This document shows, piece by piece, positions 1 through 7,657 of a stretch of DNA of 14,211 bases. Numbering within the stretch: the first letter of the stretch is position 1; every line of letters begins with the position of its first letter. The stretch lies in assembly GCA_002385735.1 (NCBI GenBank), contig DGEB01000011.1, forward strand, positions 26,051 to 40,261. The letters run 5' to 3'. This DNA comes from Peptococcaceae bacterium UBA3937. Its GTDB lineage: Bacteria > Bacillota > Peptococcia > DRI-13 > DTU073. A program made the translations under genes and the position numbers. A model generated the notes under the pieces. It worked only from the letters and a program-made list of their open reading frames with translations, was not told the DNA's origin and searched no databases.

Positions 1-1
1 C

Positions 2-208
2 CAACAACAACCGATCCAGCAGCAACCCCAGCAGCCCTCACCAGAACAACCGCAACCACCTCAGCAGCAACAACCGGCACAACAAACACCGCCGGAACAA
101 GAGCCCCAACCCCCGCAGCAACCGCCCCAATCAACAACTGAGCCTAATTCGGCCGGGTCTGAGCAAACTCCTCCCAATGAACCACCCCAGGAAAACGGAA
201 ATAACTAA
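2..208 (+). CDS. C-terminal tail of an unidentified Gln/Pro-rich protein (partial)
   Basis: The frame is open from the window edge to a TAA at 206-208, giving 68 residues. About the first 40 are nearly all Gln and Pro with some Glu, Thr and Ser; the rest is Asn, Glu, Pro and Ser rich and ends in NGNN. This is a low-complexity, probably disordered tail with no recognisable domain. The two other forward frames give Thr/Ala-rich or Asn/Arg-rich strings, and this frame runs straight to a stop 82 bases before rimO, so it is the likely coding frame. In related genomes the gene before rimO is often a RodZ-like helix-turn-helix membrane protein or an FtsK/SpoIIIE translocase, but nothing visible here decides between these or something else. 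Confidence 0.6.
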   Translation, partial: QQQPIQQQPQQPSPEQPQPPQQQQPAQQTPPEQEPQPPQQPPQSTTEPNSAGSEQTPPNEPPQENGNN

Positions 209-290
209 TCCAACCTGCGTTAAAGAAAAGACCTCTGCTCATAGGTCGAAAAAATACAGGACAGGGATTTAAATAGTTAGGAGGCCATTA

Positions 291-1640
291 ATGCACAAGC
301 ATTTCAAGATTGTTACCTTAGGTTGTCCCAAAAACGAAGTTGATAGTGAACAGATGAAGGGCTTATTGAGCAAAGCAGGCTTTAGCGCGGTAGACCAGGC
401 AGCCGATGCGGAAATCATCATTGTGAACAGTTGTGGCTTTATTGAAAGCGCCAAACAAGAATCCATCGATACCATCTTGGAACTGGCCAGGCTGAAAAAA
501 GAGGGCCAATGCCAACTGTTGGTGATGGCCGGTTGTATGGTGCAAAAATATAGTGCCGAGTTAAAAGAAGCTTTACCGGAAGTAGATATATTTGTGGGCA
601 CAGGTGATTGGCCGGAACTGCCCTGCTTATTGTCTACCTGGGAACCGGCCGGACAGAAGATTGTTGTTACCCAACCGGAAAAATACCTGTATGAGGACAG
701 CATCAGCAGGGATTATCCTTACAGTAAAGCTTATGCCTATGTAAAAATCGCGGAAGGATGCAATAACTGCTGTACCTACTGTGTGATTCCCCAATTAAAA
801 GGAGCCTATCGCAGCAGGAGTATTGCCTCGATCGTCCGGGAAGTAGAGGACCTTACGGCCAACGGAGTCAAGGAAATCGTGCTGATTGCGCAAGATACCA
901 CCAGTTATGGGCTCGATCTGGCCGAGCAAAGTCTTTTGCCTCAATTATTGCGGGAACTATGCCGGATCCCCGGGGTGGTATGGCTGCGTTTGCTCTATTG
1001 TTATCCGGATTATCTTACCGATGAACTGCTTTTGACCATCAAAGAGGAACCGAAAATCTGTAAATATTTAGATATCCCTTTACAACACATATCGGACCCG
1101 GTTTTACGTGCGATGGGAAGAAGAATGCGTAAAGCTGAGCTTTACCGTTTAATTAATAAAATCCGTGCGCTGATGCCGGAAATTATTTTGCGGTCCACTT
1201 TCATTGTGGGCTTTCCGGGAGAGACAAAGGAATGTTATAATGAATTATTGGCATTTTTACAGGACATCCAATTTGAGCGGGCCGGTTTTTTTGCTTATTC
1301 TCAGGAACCCGACACCCCGGCCGCATCTTTTCCCGGGCAAATCAGCGCCCAGGAAAAAAAGCGCAGGCTGGAAAAAGCGCTGCGCCTCCAGGAAACGATC
1401 CTGAGTGCAAAAAACGCGGCATTAGTGCAGCAAAAACTGGAAGTAATCGTGGATGGAAAAAGCGAGGATTACGAAGGGCTTTGGGAAGGAAGAACGAGGG
1501 GTGACGCGCCGGAAATCGACGGCCTGGTATATTTTCCACCCAAGCCCCGGCTTAAACCGGGAGATCTCATCACCGTCAAGGTTACTCATAGTGAGAAATA
1601 TTCATTAATAGGAGAGATCACAGATGAATCTGGCGAATAA
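291..1640 (+). CDS. rimO: Ribosomal protein S12 methylthiotransferase RimO
   Basis: Radical SAM enzyme that adds a methylthio group to a conserved aspartate of ribosomal protein S12, in the cytoplasm. At 449 residues it has the normal family length. The N-terminal UPF0004 domain opens with KIVTLGCPKNEVDSE and holds three cluster cysteines (C12, C48, C82). The radical SAM CxxxCxxC motif is C157, C161 and C164, in the context GCNNCCTYCVIP. A TRAM RNA-binding domain covers about residues 379-445. MiaB is the close relative; the LGCPKN-VDSE opening and short length favour RimO. The ATG has AGGAGG at 279-284, six bases upstream. The 3' end overlaps pgsA by 17 bases, which suggests translational coupling. 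No convincing promoter is visible in the 82 bases upstream, so it may be read through from the preceding gene. Confidence 0.95.
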   Translation: MHKHFKIVTLGCPKNEVDSEQMKGLLSKAGFSAVDQAADAEIIIVNSCGFIESAKQESIDTILELARLKKEGQCQLLVMAGCMVQKYSAELKEALPEVDIFVGTGDWPELPCLLSTWEPAGQKIVVTQPEKYLYEDSISRDYPYSKAYAYVKIAEGCNNCCTYCVIPQLKGAYRSRSIASIVREVEDLTANGVKEIVLIAQDTTSYGLDLAEQSLLPQLLRELCRIPGVVWLRLLYCYPDYLTDELLLTIKEEPKICKYLDIPLQHISDPVLRAMGRRMRKAELYRLINKIRALMPEIILRSTFIVGFPGETKECYNELLAFLQDIQFERAGFFAYSQEPDTPAASFPGQISAQEKKRRLEKALRLQETILSAKNAALVQQKLEVIVDGKSEDYEGLWEGRTRGDAPEIDGLVYFPPKPRLKPGDLITVKVTHSEKYSLIGEITDESGE

Positions 1641-2163
1641 ACTTACCCTCTTAAGGATTTTTTTAGTGCCGGTTTTTATGTTTGTGCTTTTAATCAAGAT
1701 ACCTTATGGCGAATATATTGCCGCGGCCATCTTTATTATCGCCGCCAGTACCGATGGCCTGGATGGATATATTGCCCGCAAAAGAAAACAAATCACCAAC
1801 CTTGGCAAACTGATGGATCCCCTTGCCGACAAGCTGTTAATTACGGCCGCCCTGATCTCTCTGGTGGAATTAGGGATTATCTCCGGCTGGATCGCTTTCA
1901 TTATCATCGGCCGGGAATTCTTCGTAACCGGAATTCGTACCATCGCCGCGGCCGAAGGCGTGATTATCGCGGCCAGCAAACTGGGGAAAATCAAAACTAT
2001 TTCACAGATTATCGCCATAGTGGTCTTGCTCTTAAACGATTTTCCCTTTAGTCTTTGGCAGATTCCTTTTGGCAAATACGCCCTGTATATAGCGGTCTTT
2101 TTCACGATTTGGTCCGGGGTGGACTATTTTCTGAAGGCTCGTAAAAGCCTCAAATTAAAGTAA
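1624..2163 (+). CDS. pgsA: CDP-diacylglycerol--glycerol-3-phosphate 3-phosphatidyltransferase
   Basis: Integral membrane enzyme that makes phosphatidylglycerophosphate from CDP-diacylglycerol and glycerol 3-phosphate, the committed step to phosphatidylglycerol and cardiolipin. It has 179 residues, typical of bacterial PgsA. The CDP-alcohol phosphatidyltransferase signature is complete: D44, D47-G48, A51-R52, G61, D65 and D69, with the spacing DGx2ARx8Gx3Dx3D. Several hydrophobic segments lie at about residues 8-24, 30-42, 72-100, 115-130 and 145-170. The ATG lies inside the end of rimO and has AGGAGA at 1610-1615, eight bases upstream. The next gene encodes a phosphatase for the product of this reaction, which supports PgsA over other CDP-alcohol transferases. 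Confidence 0.95.
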   Translation: MNLANKLTLLRIFLVPVFMFVLLIKIPYGEYIAAAIFIIAASTDGLDGYIARKRKQITNLGKLMDPLADKLLITAALISLVELGIISGWIAFIIIGREFFVTGIRTIAAAEGVIIAASKLGKIKTISQIIAIVVLLLNDFPFSLWQIPFGKYALYIAVFFTIWSGVDYFLKARKSLKLK

Positions 2164-2180
2164 ATGAACAGGATCCATCG

Positions 2181-2627
2181 ATGAACATGATGAAGAAAAC
2201 AAAGCTTAAAAATGGCTTAATCAAGTTTGGCGCAACCGGTTTTTATACCGGTTTTTTACCATATTTTCCGGGGACCGTGGGAAGTAGCGCGGCGCTGGTT
2301 CTGGCCTGGTTTTGGCGCTTTTCCCTCTGGCAAATTCTCTTATTAGTTATAATTGGTGTTTACCTTTGCACCAAAGCGGAAATGCTCTTCAAACAACATG
2401 ATAGCCCTAAGATTGTTTTCGATGAATTTTGTGGCATATTTGTGGCGGTCTGGGGATTGACTACGCTTCCCCAATTTCTGCTGGGCTTTCTTTTTTTCCG
2501 GCTTTTGGACATTGCAAAGCCCTTTCCCATCAATAAACTCCAAGCCTTGCCCCGAGGCTGGGGGGTCATGGCCGACGACCTTTTGGCCGGCGCGCTGGCC
2601 CGCTTGATTCTGGCCATTTTTTTCTAA
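2181..2627 (+). CDS. pgpA: Phosphatidylglycerophosphatase A
   Basis: Predicted membrane phosphatase that removes the terminal phosphate of phosphatidylglycerophosphate to give phosphatidylglycerol, directly after PgsA in the pathway. At 148 residues it is close to the PgpA family size. Family landmarks are FPGTVGS near residue 29, the acidic pair D81-E82 followed by CG, the RLLDIAKPFPI block at 107-117, and ADDLLAG at 131-137 with D132-D133. Hydrophobic helices lie at about 36-62, 84-108 and 134-148. It starts 17 bases after pgsA; AGGA at 2170-2173 sits seven bases before the chosen ATG. Another in-frame ATG three codons in is possible. It is the last gene of the rimO-pgsA-pgpA unit and is followed by a terminator. 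The assignment rests on motifs and context. Confidence 0.88.
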   Translation: MNMMKKTKLKNGLIKFGATGFYTGFLPYFPGTVGSSAALVLAWFWRFSLWQILLLVIIGVYLCTKAEMLFKQHDSPKIVFDEFCGIFVAVWGLTTLPQFLLGFLFFRLLDIAKPFPINKLQALPRGWGVMADDLLAGALARLILAIFF

Positions 2628-2644
2628 CATCATATGTAAACTTT

Positions 2645-2672
2645 GGCCCGTCTTCAGGACGGGTTTTTCTTT
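2645..2672 (+). terminator. Intrinsic terminator after pgpA
   Basis: The arms CCCGTC (2647-2652) and GACGGG (2658-2663) form a 6-bp GC-rich stem with a five-base loop, followed directly by TTTTTCTTT. It ends the rimO-pgsA-pgpA unit. Confidence 0.85.
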
Positions 2673-2713
2673 ACTACGCTTCCAGCCTTTCTCTAGGGAA
2701 ATTATGCTCGCCC

Positions 2714-2743
2714 TGTGTTATAATGCAGATGTTATATAACACA
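2714..2743 (+). promoter_or_regulatory. Extended -10 promoter overlapped by an inverted repeat (candidate operator)
   Basis: A TGTTATAAT extended -10 (TATAAT at 2719-2724, TG at 2716-2717) lies about 80 bases before the two-gene FtsH-like unit. No good -35 is seen at the usual spacing, as expected for an extended -10 promoter. The -10 sits inside a perfect inverted repeat: TGTGTTATA (2714-2722) and TATAACACA (2735-2743), with a 12-base gap. The repeat would cover the -10 and the transcription start, the usual place for a repressor. The promoter call is moderate; the operator role is inferred. Confidence 0.55.
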
Positions 2744-2802
2744 AAAACTATTTGCACCAATAAATAGATGCTTGATGGAAGGAGAAGGAGAGGAGGTAAG
2801 TC

Positions 2803-3381
2803 ATGTCGCAGAAATTATGGCGGATCTTCACCATCATCGTAATCAGTGTCACTACGCTAAGTCTCTTCGTGGGAGGGACTTACTTCTTTGAACGATTCAT
2901 TTATACCAATCCTTTGGAAAAAACCGTGGCCCAACTGGATGGGGTCGAACAATTTACCGTGCAGCAAAACAAAGAGCAGTTATTGATTGAGGTTCAGTTT
3001 AAGCAGGAGGGAAAACTACGCCCCAGCTTTTATCAACTGCTGGAGGAAGTGGAAAGGCAAAACAAACTGGCCAATACGGATTTAATCATCAAAATTGCCA
3101 ATAGCCCGGACCAGGATTTAGGCACCTTTTTGCAGTCCGGCAAGCTGCCGATATATGAAGCCATCAGCACGGGGGAATTCACCCGTTTGCCGGAAAAACT
3201 CACGGCCTTGTCCCGGCAAAAAGGAATCAGCTACGAATTAGACTTGGATGAACAGTATGTTTTCCTGACCGCGCAGAAAGACGGTAAAACAGGCTACCAG
3301 GTAATCAAAAGAGCTGAAAAAGCTTCAGACACGGAAACACCGATCAGTATATTTACGATCATGGGAGAGGAGTATTTATAA
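2803..3381 (+). CDS. Single-pass membrane protein paired with an FtsH-like protease
   Basis: I do not recognise a named family for this 192-residue protein. It has a short N-terminal stretch with Lys/Arg, then one hydrophobic helix at about residues 7-28, then about 160 soluble residues. By the positive-inside rule the soluble part lies outside the membrane. That part is mixed and charged with no cysteines and no obvious repeats or catalytic motif. The ATG has AGGAGG at 2791-2796, six bases upstream, within a run of GGAG-like purines. Its stop overlaps the next start by one base (TAATG), so the two products are probably made together. Because the partner protease lacks the FtsH ectodomain, this protein could supply an outer domain in trans; that is inference from context and topology. 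Confidence 0.8.
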   Translation: MSQKLWRIFTIIVISVTTLSLFVGGTYFFERFIYTNPLEKTVAQLDGVEQFTVQQNKEQLLIEVQFKQEGKLRPSFYQLLEEVERQNKLANTDLIIKIANSPDQDLGTFLQSGKLPIYEAISTGEFTRLPEKLTALSRQKGISYELDLDEQYVFLTAQKDGKTGYQVIKRAEKASDTETPISIFTIMGEEYL

Positions 3382-4871
3382 TGAAAAAAGAGATTATCAT
3401 TGGCATCGGCGCAGGATTTCTCTCCTATCTGGTTTATCGGGGCTATGATATAACACCCTTAATCATTCTGGTGCTTTTGGGCGGCTTTCTTTTTGTCATC
3501 TCTCGTAAAAAGGGCTTGTTGAATCTGGAAAGCCACCAAAAAGTCGTGGAAAACGTGAACTTTTCCTTTGAAGACATTGGTGGGCTCGATACCCCCAAAC
3601 AGGAACTCAAGGAAGCCCTGGAATTTTTATTGAAATCCGCCGTGGTGGACAAAATGGGCATCCGGCCGATTAAAGGCATTCTTTTAACCGGCCCGCCCGG
3701 CACGGGGAAAACACTGCTGGCCAAAGCGGCGGCAGGCTATTCCGATGCCGTGTTTATCGCCACTTCCGGCAGTGAATTCATCGAGATGTACGCGGGAGTC
3801 GGCGCGCAGAGGGTGAGAAAACTCTTTAGCCGGACCCGGGAAATGGCCCGCAAACAAAAAAAACACCGGGCGATCATCTTTATTGATGAAATCGAGGTAC
3901 TGGGCGGAAAAAGAGGCCATAACACCAGCCATATGGAATACGACCAGACCCTGAACCAGCTTTTGGTGGAAATGGACGGCTTAAATTCCCATTTGGATGT
4001 GCAAATCCTCCTGATTGCCGCTACCAACCGGCCGGATTTATTAGATAACGCTCTCTTGCGTCCCGGGCGTTTTGACCGGCAGGTGAAGGTGGACCTGCCC
4101 GATAAAGACAGCCGCCTGGAAATTCTCAAAATCCATTGCGCCAACAAACCCTTAGCCGGTGATACCGATTTAGAGGAGATTGCCGCGAGCACCTTTGGTT
4201 TTTCCGGCGCTCATTTGGAAAACGTGGCCAATGAGGCGGCGATCCTTGCCCTGCGGGAAGGAAGTAAAGTGATAAGCCAGGTCCATTTAAGGGAAGCCGT
4301 CGATAAAGTTATCTTAGGAGAGAAGTTGTCCAACCGGTCCAAAAGCGCGGAGATTTTACACCGGGTTGCCGTGCATGAGGCCGGGCATGCCATCATGAGT
4401 GAAATTTTAAATCCCGGTTCCGTAGACCAAATCACCGTTACTTCCCGGGGCAATGCCTTAGGTTATGTGCGGCATACCCAGAAGGAAGAGCAGATCCTGT
4501 ATACCCGTACCGGCTTGGAAAAAGAGATTATGGTTTTGTTAGCCGGTTCGGTCAGCGAAGAATTATTTTTATCCGAAAGAAGCACCGGGGCCGCCAATGA
4601 TTTTCAACGGGCCATTGAACTGGCGCAAAAAATCGTGTCCTGCGGCTTATCGAAACTGGGCGTGGTTTCTACCGAGCTCTTGCCGGAAAAAGAATATTTC
4701 GAAACCTGCCAGGAAATTATCCGTGCTTTGGAGGAGAAAACGAAAGGGCTGTTGGCTGAAAAAAAGGTTCTCTTTCAAGAGCTGGTTGCTTTGTTGAAGG
4801 CGAAGGAAAAGGTGAGCGGCGTGGAGGTAAGAAAAATTTTGTCCGAAAACCAGGATGCCTTAGCCTGTTGA
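3381..4871 (+). CDS. Compact FtsH-like AAA+ zinc metalloprotease
   Basis: Membrane-bound ATP-dependent protease of the FtsH/M41 type, expected to extract and degrade membrane or cytosolic proteins. It has 496 residues against roughly 600 or more for standard FtsH. Two short hydrophobic segments at about 5-20 and 25-40 are separated by only a few residues, so the usual ectodomain is absent. The AAA+ module is complete: Walker A GPPGTGKT (104-111), pore loop MYAGVGA (136-142, Tyr where FtsH usually has Phe), Walker B IIFIDE (165-170), and the second region of homology with R227 and R230. The protease keeps HEAGH (332-336) and the third zinc ligand D407 in STGAANDF, so it should be active. SD GAGGAG lies about eight bases before the ATG. 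It is probably a paralogue of a housekeeping FtsH elsewhere. Confidence 0.88.
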   Translation: MKKEIIIGIGAGFLSYLVYRGYDITPLIILVLLGGFLFVISRKKGLLNLESHQKVVENVNFSFEDIGGLDTPKQELKEALEFLLKSAVVDKMGIRPIKGILLTGPPGTGKTLLAKAAAGYSDAVFIATSGSEFIEMYAGVGAQRVRKLFSRTREMARKQKKHRAIIFIDEIEVLGGKRGHNTSHMEYDQTLNQLLVEMDGLNSHLDVQILLIAATNRPDLLDNALLRPGRFDRQVKVDLPDKDSRLEILKIHCANKPLAGDTDLEEIAASTFGFSGAHLENVANEAAILALREGSKVISQVHLREAVDKVILGEKLSNRSKSAEILHRVAVHEAGHAIMSEILNPGSVDQITVTSRGNALGYVRHTQKEEQILYTRTGLEKEIMVLLAGSVSEELFLSERSTGAANDFQRAIELAQKIVSCGLSKLGVVSTELLPEKEYFETCQEIIRALEEKTKGLLAEKKVLFQELVALLKAKEKVSGVEVRKILSENQDALAC

Positions 4872-4898
4872 AAGAGGTCCGCGTCTGTTGAAAAATGA

Positions 4899-4927
4899 TT
4901 GATTTGTCCTTCTATTTCCTGTACAAT
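4899..4927 (+). promoter_or_regulatory. Sigma-A-type promoter for cinA
   Basis: TTGATT (4899-4904), a 17-base spacer and TACAAT (4922-4927), about 32 bases before the preferred cinA start. No terminator is seen after the FtsH-like gene, so readthrough from upstream is also possible. Confidence 0.6.
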
Positions 4928-4948
4928 AGGTCGAGAACAGGAAAGGAT

Positions 4949-4954
4949 AGGTGA
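4949..4954 (+). promoter_or_regulatory. Ribosome binding site that decides the cinA start
   Basis: AGGTGA lies five bases before GTG 4960. The other GTG, at 4951, overlaps this site and has AAAGGA only three bases away, which is too close. The later GTG is therefore preferred. Confidence 0.6.
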
Positions 4955-4959
4955 CCTTT

Positions 4960-6240
4960 GTGCAGGCCGAAATAATCTCCGTAGGGACAGAATTACTGTT
5001 AGGCCAGATTGTTAATAGCAATGCGCAGTTTTTAGCGGAAGAATTTGCCGCCCTGGGCATCAATCTTTATTTTCAAACCACCGTCGGCGACAATAAGGAA
5101 CGGATTCAGCAAGCCTTAAGGATTGCCGCAACGCGAGCGGATTTGATTGTCCTGACGGGCGGCTTAGGGCCAACCGAAGACGATTTGACCAAGGAAGCCC
5201 TGGCGGATTTTTTGCAGCTTCCTTTGGAAATCCACCCGGAAGAATTGCAAAAATTGCAATGCTTGTTTCAACAAAAAAACTTGCCCTGGACCCCCAATAA
5301 TGCCAAACAGGCGGCCTTTCTTCCCGGTGCGGCGATCTTGAAAAACCACCACGGCACCGCCCCGGGCATGGCTTTGCGGCATGGTAAAAAAGGGTACCTG
5401 GTGCTGCCGGGCCCTCCTTCCGAACTAAAGGAAATGTATGTTCATTACGCCTTACCGTGGATTAAAGCGGAGTTTCCGGAAGAAGTGAAAGCCCGCCTTT
5501 ATTCTAAAGTTTTAAAATTTACCGGAATTACCGAATCAGCTTTAGAAGAGGTCCTGGCCGACTTTTTCCGGGAGCAAAAAGCAATCACCCTCGGCCTTTA
5601 CGCCAAACCGGGGGAAATCCAACTAAGGATTTCGGCCAAAGCGGAAAGCAATGCGGCATTCCAGACCAAAATCGCCGGACTGCTGGACAGGATTAAAGAG
5701 CGGACGGTGGGCTTTCTGTTTGGCGAAGACCGGCAGGACATGAAGGAGGTTGTGGCGGGGCTTTTGCTGCAGCGGAAACTCACCGTCGGCAGCGCCGAAT
5801 CGTGTACCGGCGGGATGCTGGCCGCCCAGTTTACCGACATTCCTGGTTCCTCAGCCTATTTTCTTGGTTCGGTGGTGGCCTATGATAACCGGGTCAAAGC
5901 CGACTTATTGGGAGTGCCTTCGCCAATGCTGGCCGAATTTGGCGCGGTGAGCCCGCAAGTGGCCCGGGCCATGGCGGAAGGGGTCAGAAAGCGACTCGGG
6001 AGTGATCTGGGCATTGGGATTACCGGTATTGCCGGTCCGGAGGGGGGAACGGCAGAAAAACCGGTGGGTTTGGTCTATATTGCTTTAGCCGGCCCTGAGG
6101 GAACCTGTTGTCAGCAGTGTTTCTTTACCGGAAACAGGGACGGCATTCGTCGCAGAAGTGTTCTTAGAGCGCAATATATGCTGTGGAGGTATTTAAACAA
6201 TTACACCAATGAAGATGCCCAAACTGACACGCCTGATTAG
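4960..6240 (+). CDS. cinA: CinA family protein: nicotinamide-nucleotide amidase
   Basis: Two-domain cytoplasmic protein of about 426 residues, the usual CinA length. The N-terminal MoCF-like domain (COG1058), linked in some members to ADP-ribose pyrophosphatase activity, opens AEIISVGTELLLGQ and carries the LTGGLGPTEDD motif. The C-terminal PncC domain, from about residue 265, has TVGSAESCTGG with its predicted catalytic serine, then GSVVAYDNRVK and GITGIAGPEGG; it deamidates nicotinamide mononucleotide for NAD salvage. An upstream in-frame GTG at 4951 would add three residues but is too close to its SD. cinA often sits just upstream of recA and is linked to competence in some Firmicutes; here two genes lie between. 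The 3' end overlaps the phosphoesterase gene by 32 bases. Confidence 0.93.
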   Translation: MQAEIISVGTELLLGQIVNSNAQFLAEEFAALGINLYFQTTVGDNKERIQQALRIAATRADLIVLTGGLGPTEDDLTKEALADFLQLPLEIHPEELQKLQCLFQQKNLPWTPNNAKQAAFLPGAAILKNHHGTAPGMALRHGKKGYLVLPGPPSELKEMYVHYALPWIKAEFPEEVKARLYSKVLKFTGITESALEEVLADFFREQKAITLGLYAKPGEIQLRISAKAESNAAFQTKIAGLLDRIKERTVGFLFGEDRQDMKEVVAGLLLQRKLTVGSAESCTGGMLAAQFTDIPGSSAYFLGSVVAYDNRVKADLLGVPSPMLAEFGAVSPQVARAMAEGVRKRLGSDLGIGITGIAGPEGGTAEKPVGLVYIALAGPEGTCCQQCFFTGNRDGIRRRSVLRAQYMLWRYLNNYTNEDAQTDTPD

Positions 6241-7654
6241 AAGCAAATTAATCCTGACGATCTTGTCGGCAGGATTAATGGCGCTTCTTTTTGTGTCACT
6301 TTTTGGCAAGATGCTTTTCCCGATTAAAGCTTTTGATTTTCTCGTTTCGGTGCAGCTTGCGCCGGAGGGCAGCACGGAACTGAAGATTCCGCCGGTGGGG
6401 GTGATTACAGCCAAAACCCACGCCACACCGGTGAAAATCCGGATTACTTTGGAAAACATCAACTTTAACTATTTATATGAATTAATTACGGAAGAAGAAA
6501 TCACGAATACTTCTTCCGAAGAGCTGGTCACCGTCATTCAATCGGAACTGCACCGGAATACGGTTCGTTATCTTTTTCGCTTGCTGGGACTAGCCCTGGC
6601 GGGCGGACTGGTCGGCGCAATGCTCGTCAACGGCAAAAAGCCCGGGGCTATTCTGACAGGAGCTTTGACGGCGCTAACCTTGATGCTCCTTGTTACCGGC
6701 ATTACTTATTATACTTATGACAGCCGGCAGTTTCATAACCCCGAATACCGTGGTGCTTTAAAATCGGCGCCCTGGATGATGGGAATGGCGGAAAACCTTT
6801 TGGAGAAGTATAATCTTTTAGGAGAGCAACTGGAAATCGTCGCCGGCAATCTTTATCAGCTTTACGAAGGGATTGCACCGCAGGAACTCTCGGCCGAACT
6901 AAATGACGAAAACGACATTTCCGTCTTACTGGTCAGCGATATTCACAACAATGTGGCCGCCAACCGCTTTTTAAAGCAGATTTCCGAATCCTTTGCCATT
7001 GATTTGTTTATCGATACCGGTGATTTAACCGACTACGGGACCAGTCTGGAAAGCCTGCTGATGCGGGAAATTAAGGAGATCCGGCAACCTTATTTATTTG
7101 TCCCGGGAAACCATGATTCTCCGGAGGTCGTGGAGAAGCTTTCTGCCTTTCCCCGGGTTCGGGTTGCCGATGACCAAATGGTGGAAATAGCAGCTTTAAA
7201 AATCCTGGCCTTAAAAGACCCCCTTACCGAAAGCAAGGAAATCAGTTTTTCTTCCCAGGAAGACTTATCGGCTTACCGGCAAAAAAACCTCCAATTGTGG
7301 AAAGAAGCATCGCCCCCACCGGACCTGGTGGCCGTGCATAACCTGCAATACGCCACGCCCTTAATTGGTAAGGCGCCGCTGATTGTCCACGGTCATACTC
7401 ACCAGGCCGGCATCGTGGAGCAGAAAGGGACCGTCATCATCAATGCCGGGTCCACCGGAGGCGCCGGCCTCAGAGGCTTACAAGCCGTCAAGGAAATCCC
7501 TTATTCCGTAGTATTAATGCGTTTTCGGAAAAAAGAGACCGGCTCAATTAGTTTATATGCGGCAGATGTCATTAAGGTGTATAATTTAGAAAGAGGCTTT
7601 TCTCTGGAAAGAAAATATTTCCAAGAAAAGGAATCTCAACATGAAGGAGTCTGA
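6209..7654 (+). CDS. Membrane-anchored metallophosphoesterase
   Basis: A 481-residue protein with an N-terminal membrane region and a C-terminal calcineurin-like metallophosphoesterase domain. Hydrophobic helices lie at about 13-34, 120-140 and 147-167. The phosphoesterase motifs are complete: DIH (244-246), GDLTD (271-275), GNHD (300-303), H377 and GHTH (395-398), so two metal ions should bind. Lys/Arg at the N-terminus and in the NGKKPG loop between helices 2 and 3 are consistent with an inside N-terminus, which places the enzyme domain outside the membrane. Substrate unknown. The ATG at 6209 has no SD at normal distance; GGAGGT lies at 6185-6190. Coupling to cinA, an ATG at 6215, or a rare ATT start at 6200 are alternatives. 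The gene ends three bases before the helicase. Confidence 0.85.
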   Translation: MKMPKLTRLIRSKLILTILSAGLMALLFVSLFGKMLFPIKAFDFLVSVQLAPEGSTELKIPPVGVITAKTHATPVKIRITLENINFNYLYELITEEEITNTSSEELVTVIQSELHRNTVRYLFRLLGLALAGGLVGAMLVNGKKPGAILTGALTALTLMLLVTGITYYTYDSRQFHNPEYRGALKSAPWMMGMAENLLEKYNLLGEQLEIVAGNLYQLYEGIAPQELSAELNDENDISVLLVSDIHNNVAANRFLKQISESFAIDLFIDTGDLTDYGTSLESLLMREIKEIRQPYLFVPGNHDSPEVVEKLSAFPRVRVADDQMVEIAALKILALKDPLTESKEISFSSQEDLSAYRQKNLQLWKEASPPPDLVAVHNLQYATPLIGKAPLIVHGHTHQAGIVEQKGTVIINAGSTGGAGLRGLQAVKEIPYSVVLMRFRKKETGSISLYAADVIKVYNLERGFSLERKYFQEKESQHEGV

Positions 7655-7657
7655 TTA

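Noticed and set aside
230..250. Hairpin GACCT/AGGTC before rimO
   Set aside because: Only five pairs, followed by A rather than T on the + strand, so not a terminator for the upstream gene; the T run on the - strand serves no visible gene.
4864..4895. Direct repeat CTGTTGAAA (twice) after the FtsH-like gene
   Set aside because: Two nine-base copies only, with no symmetry or relation to the promoter; probably chance.
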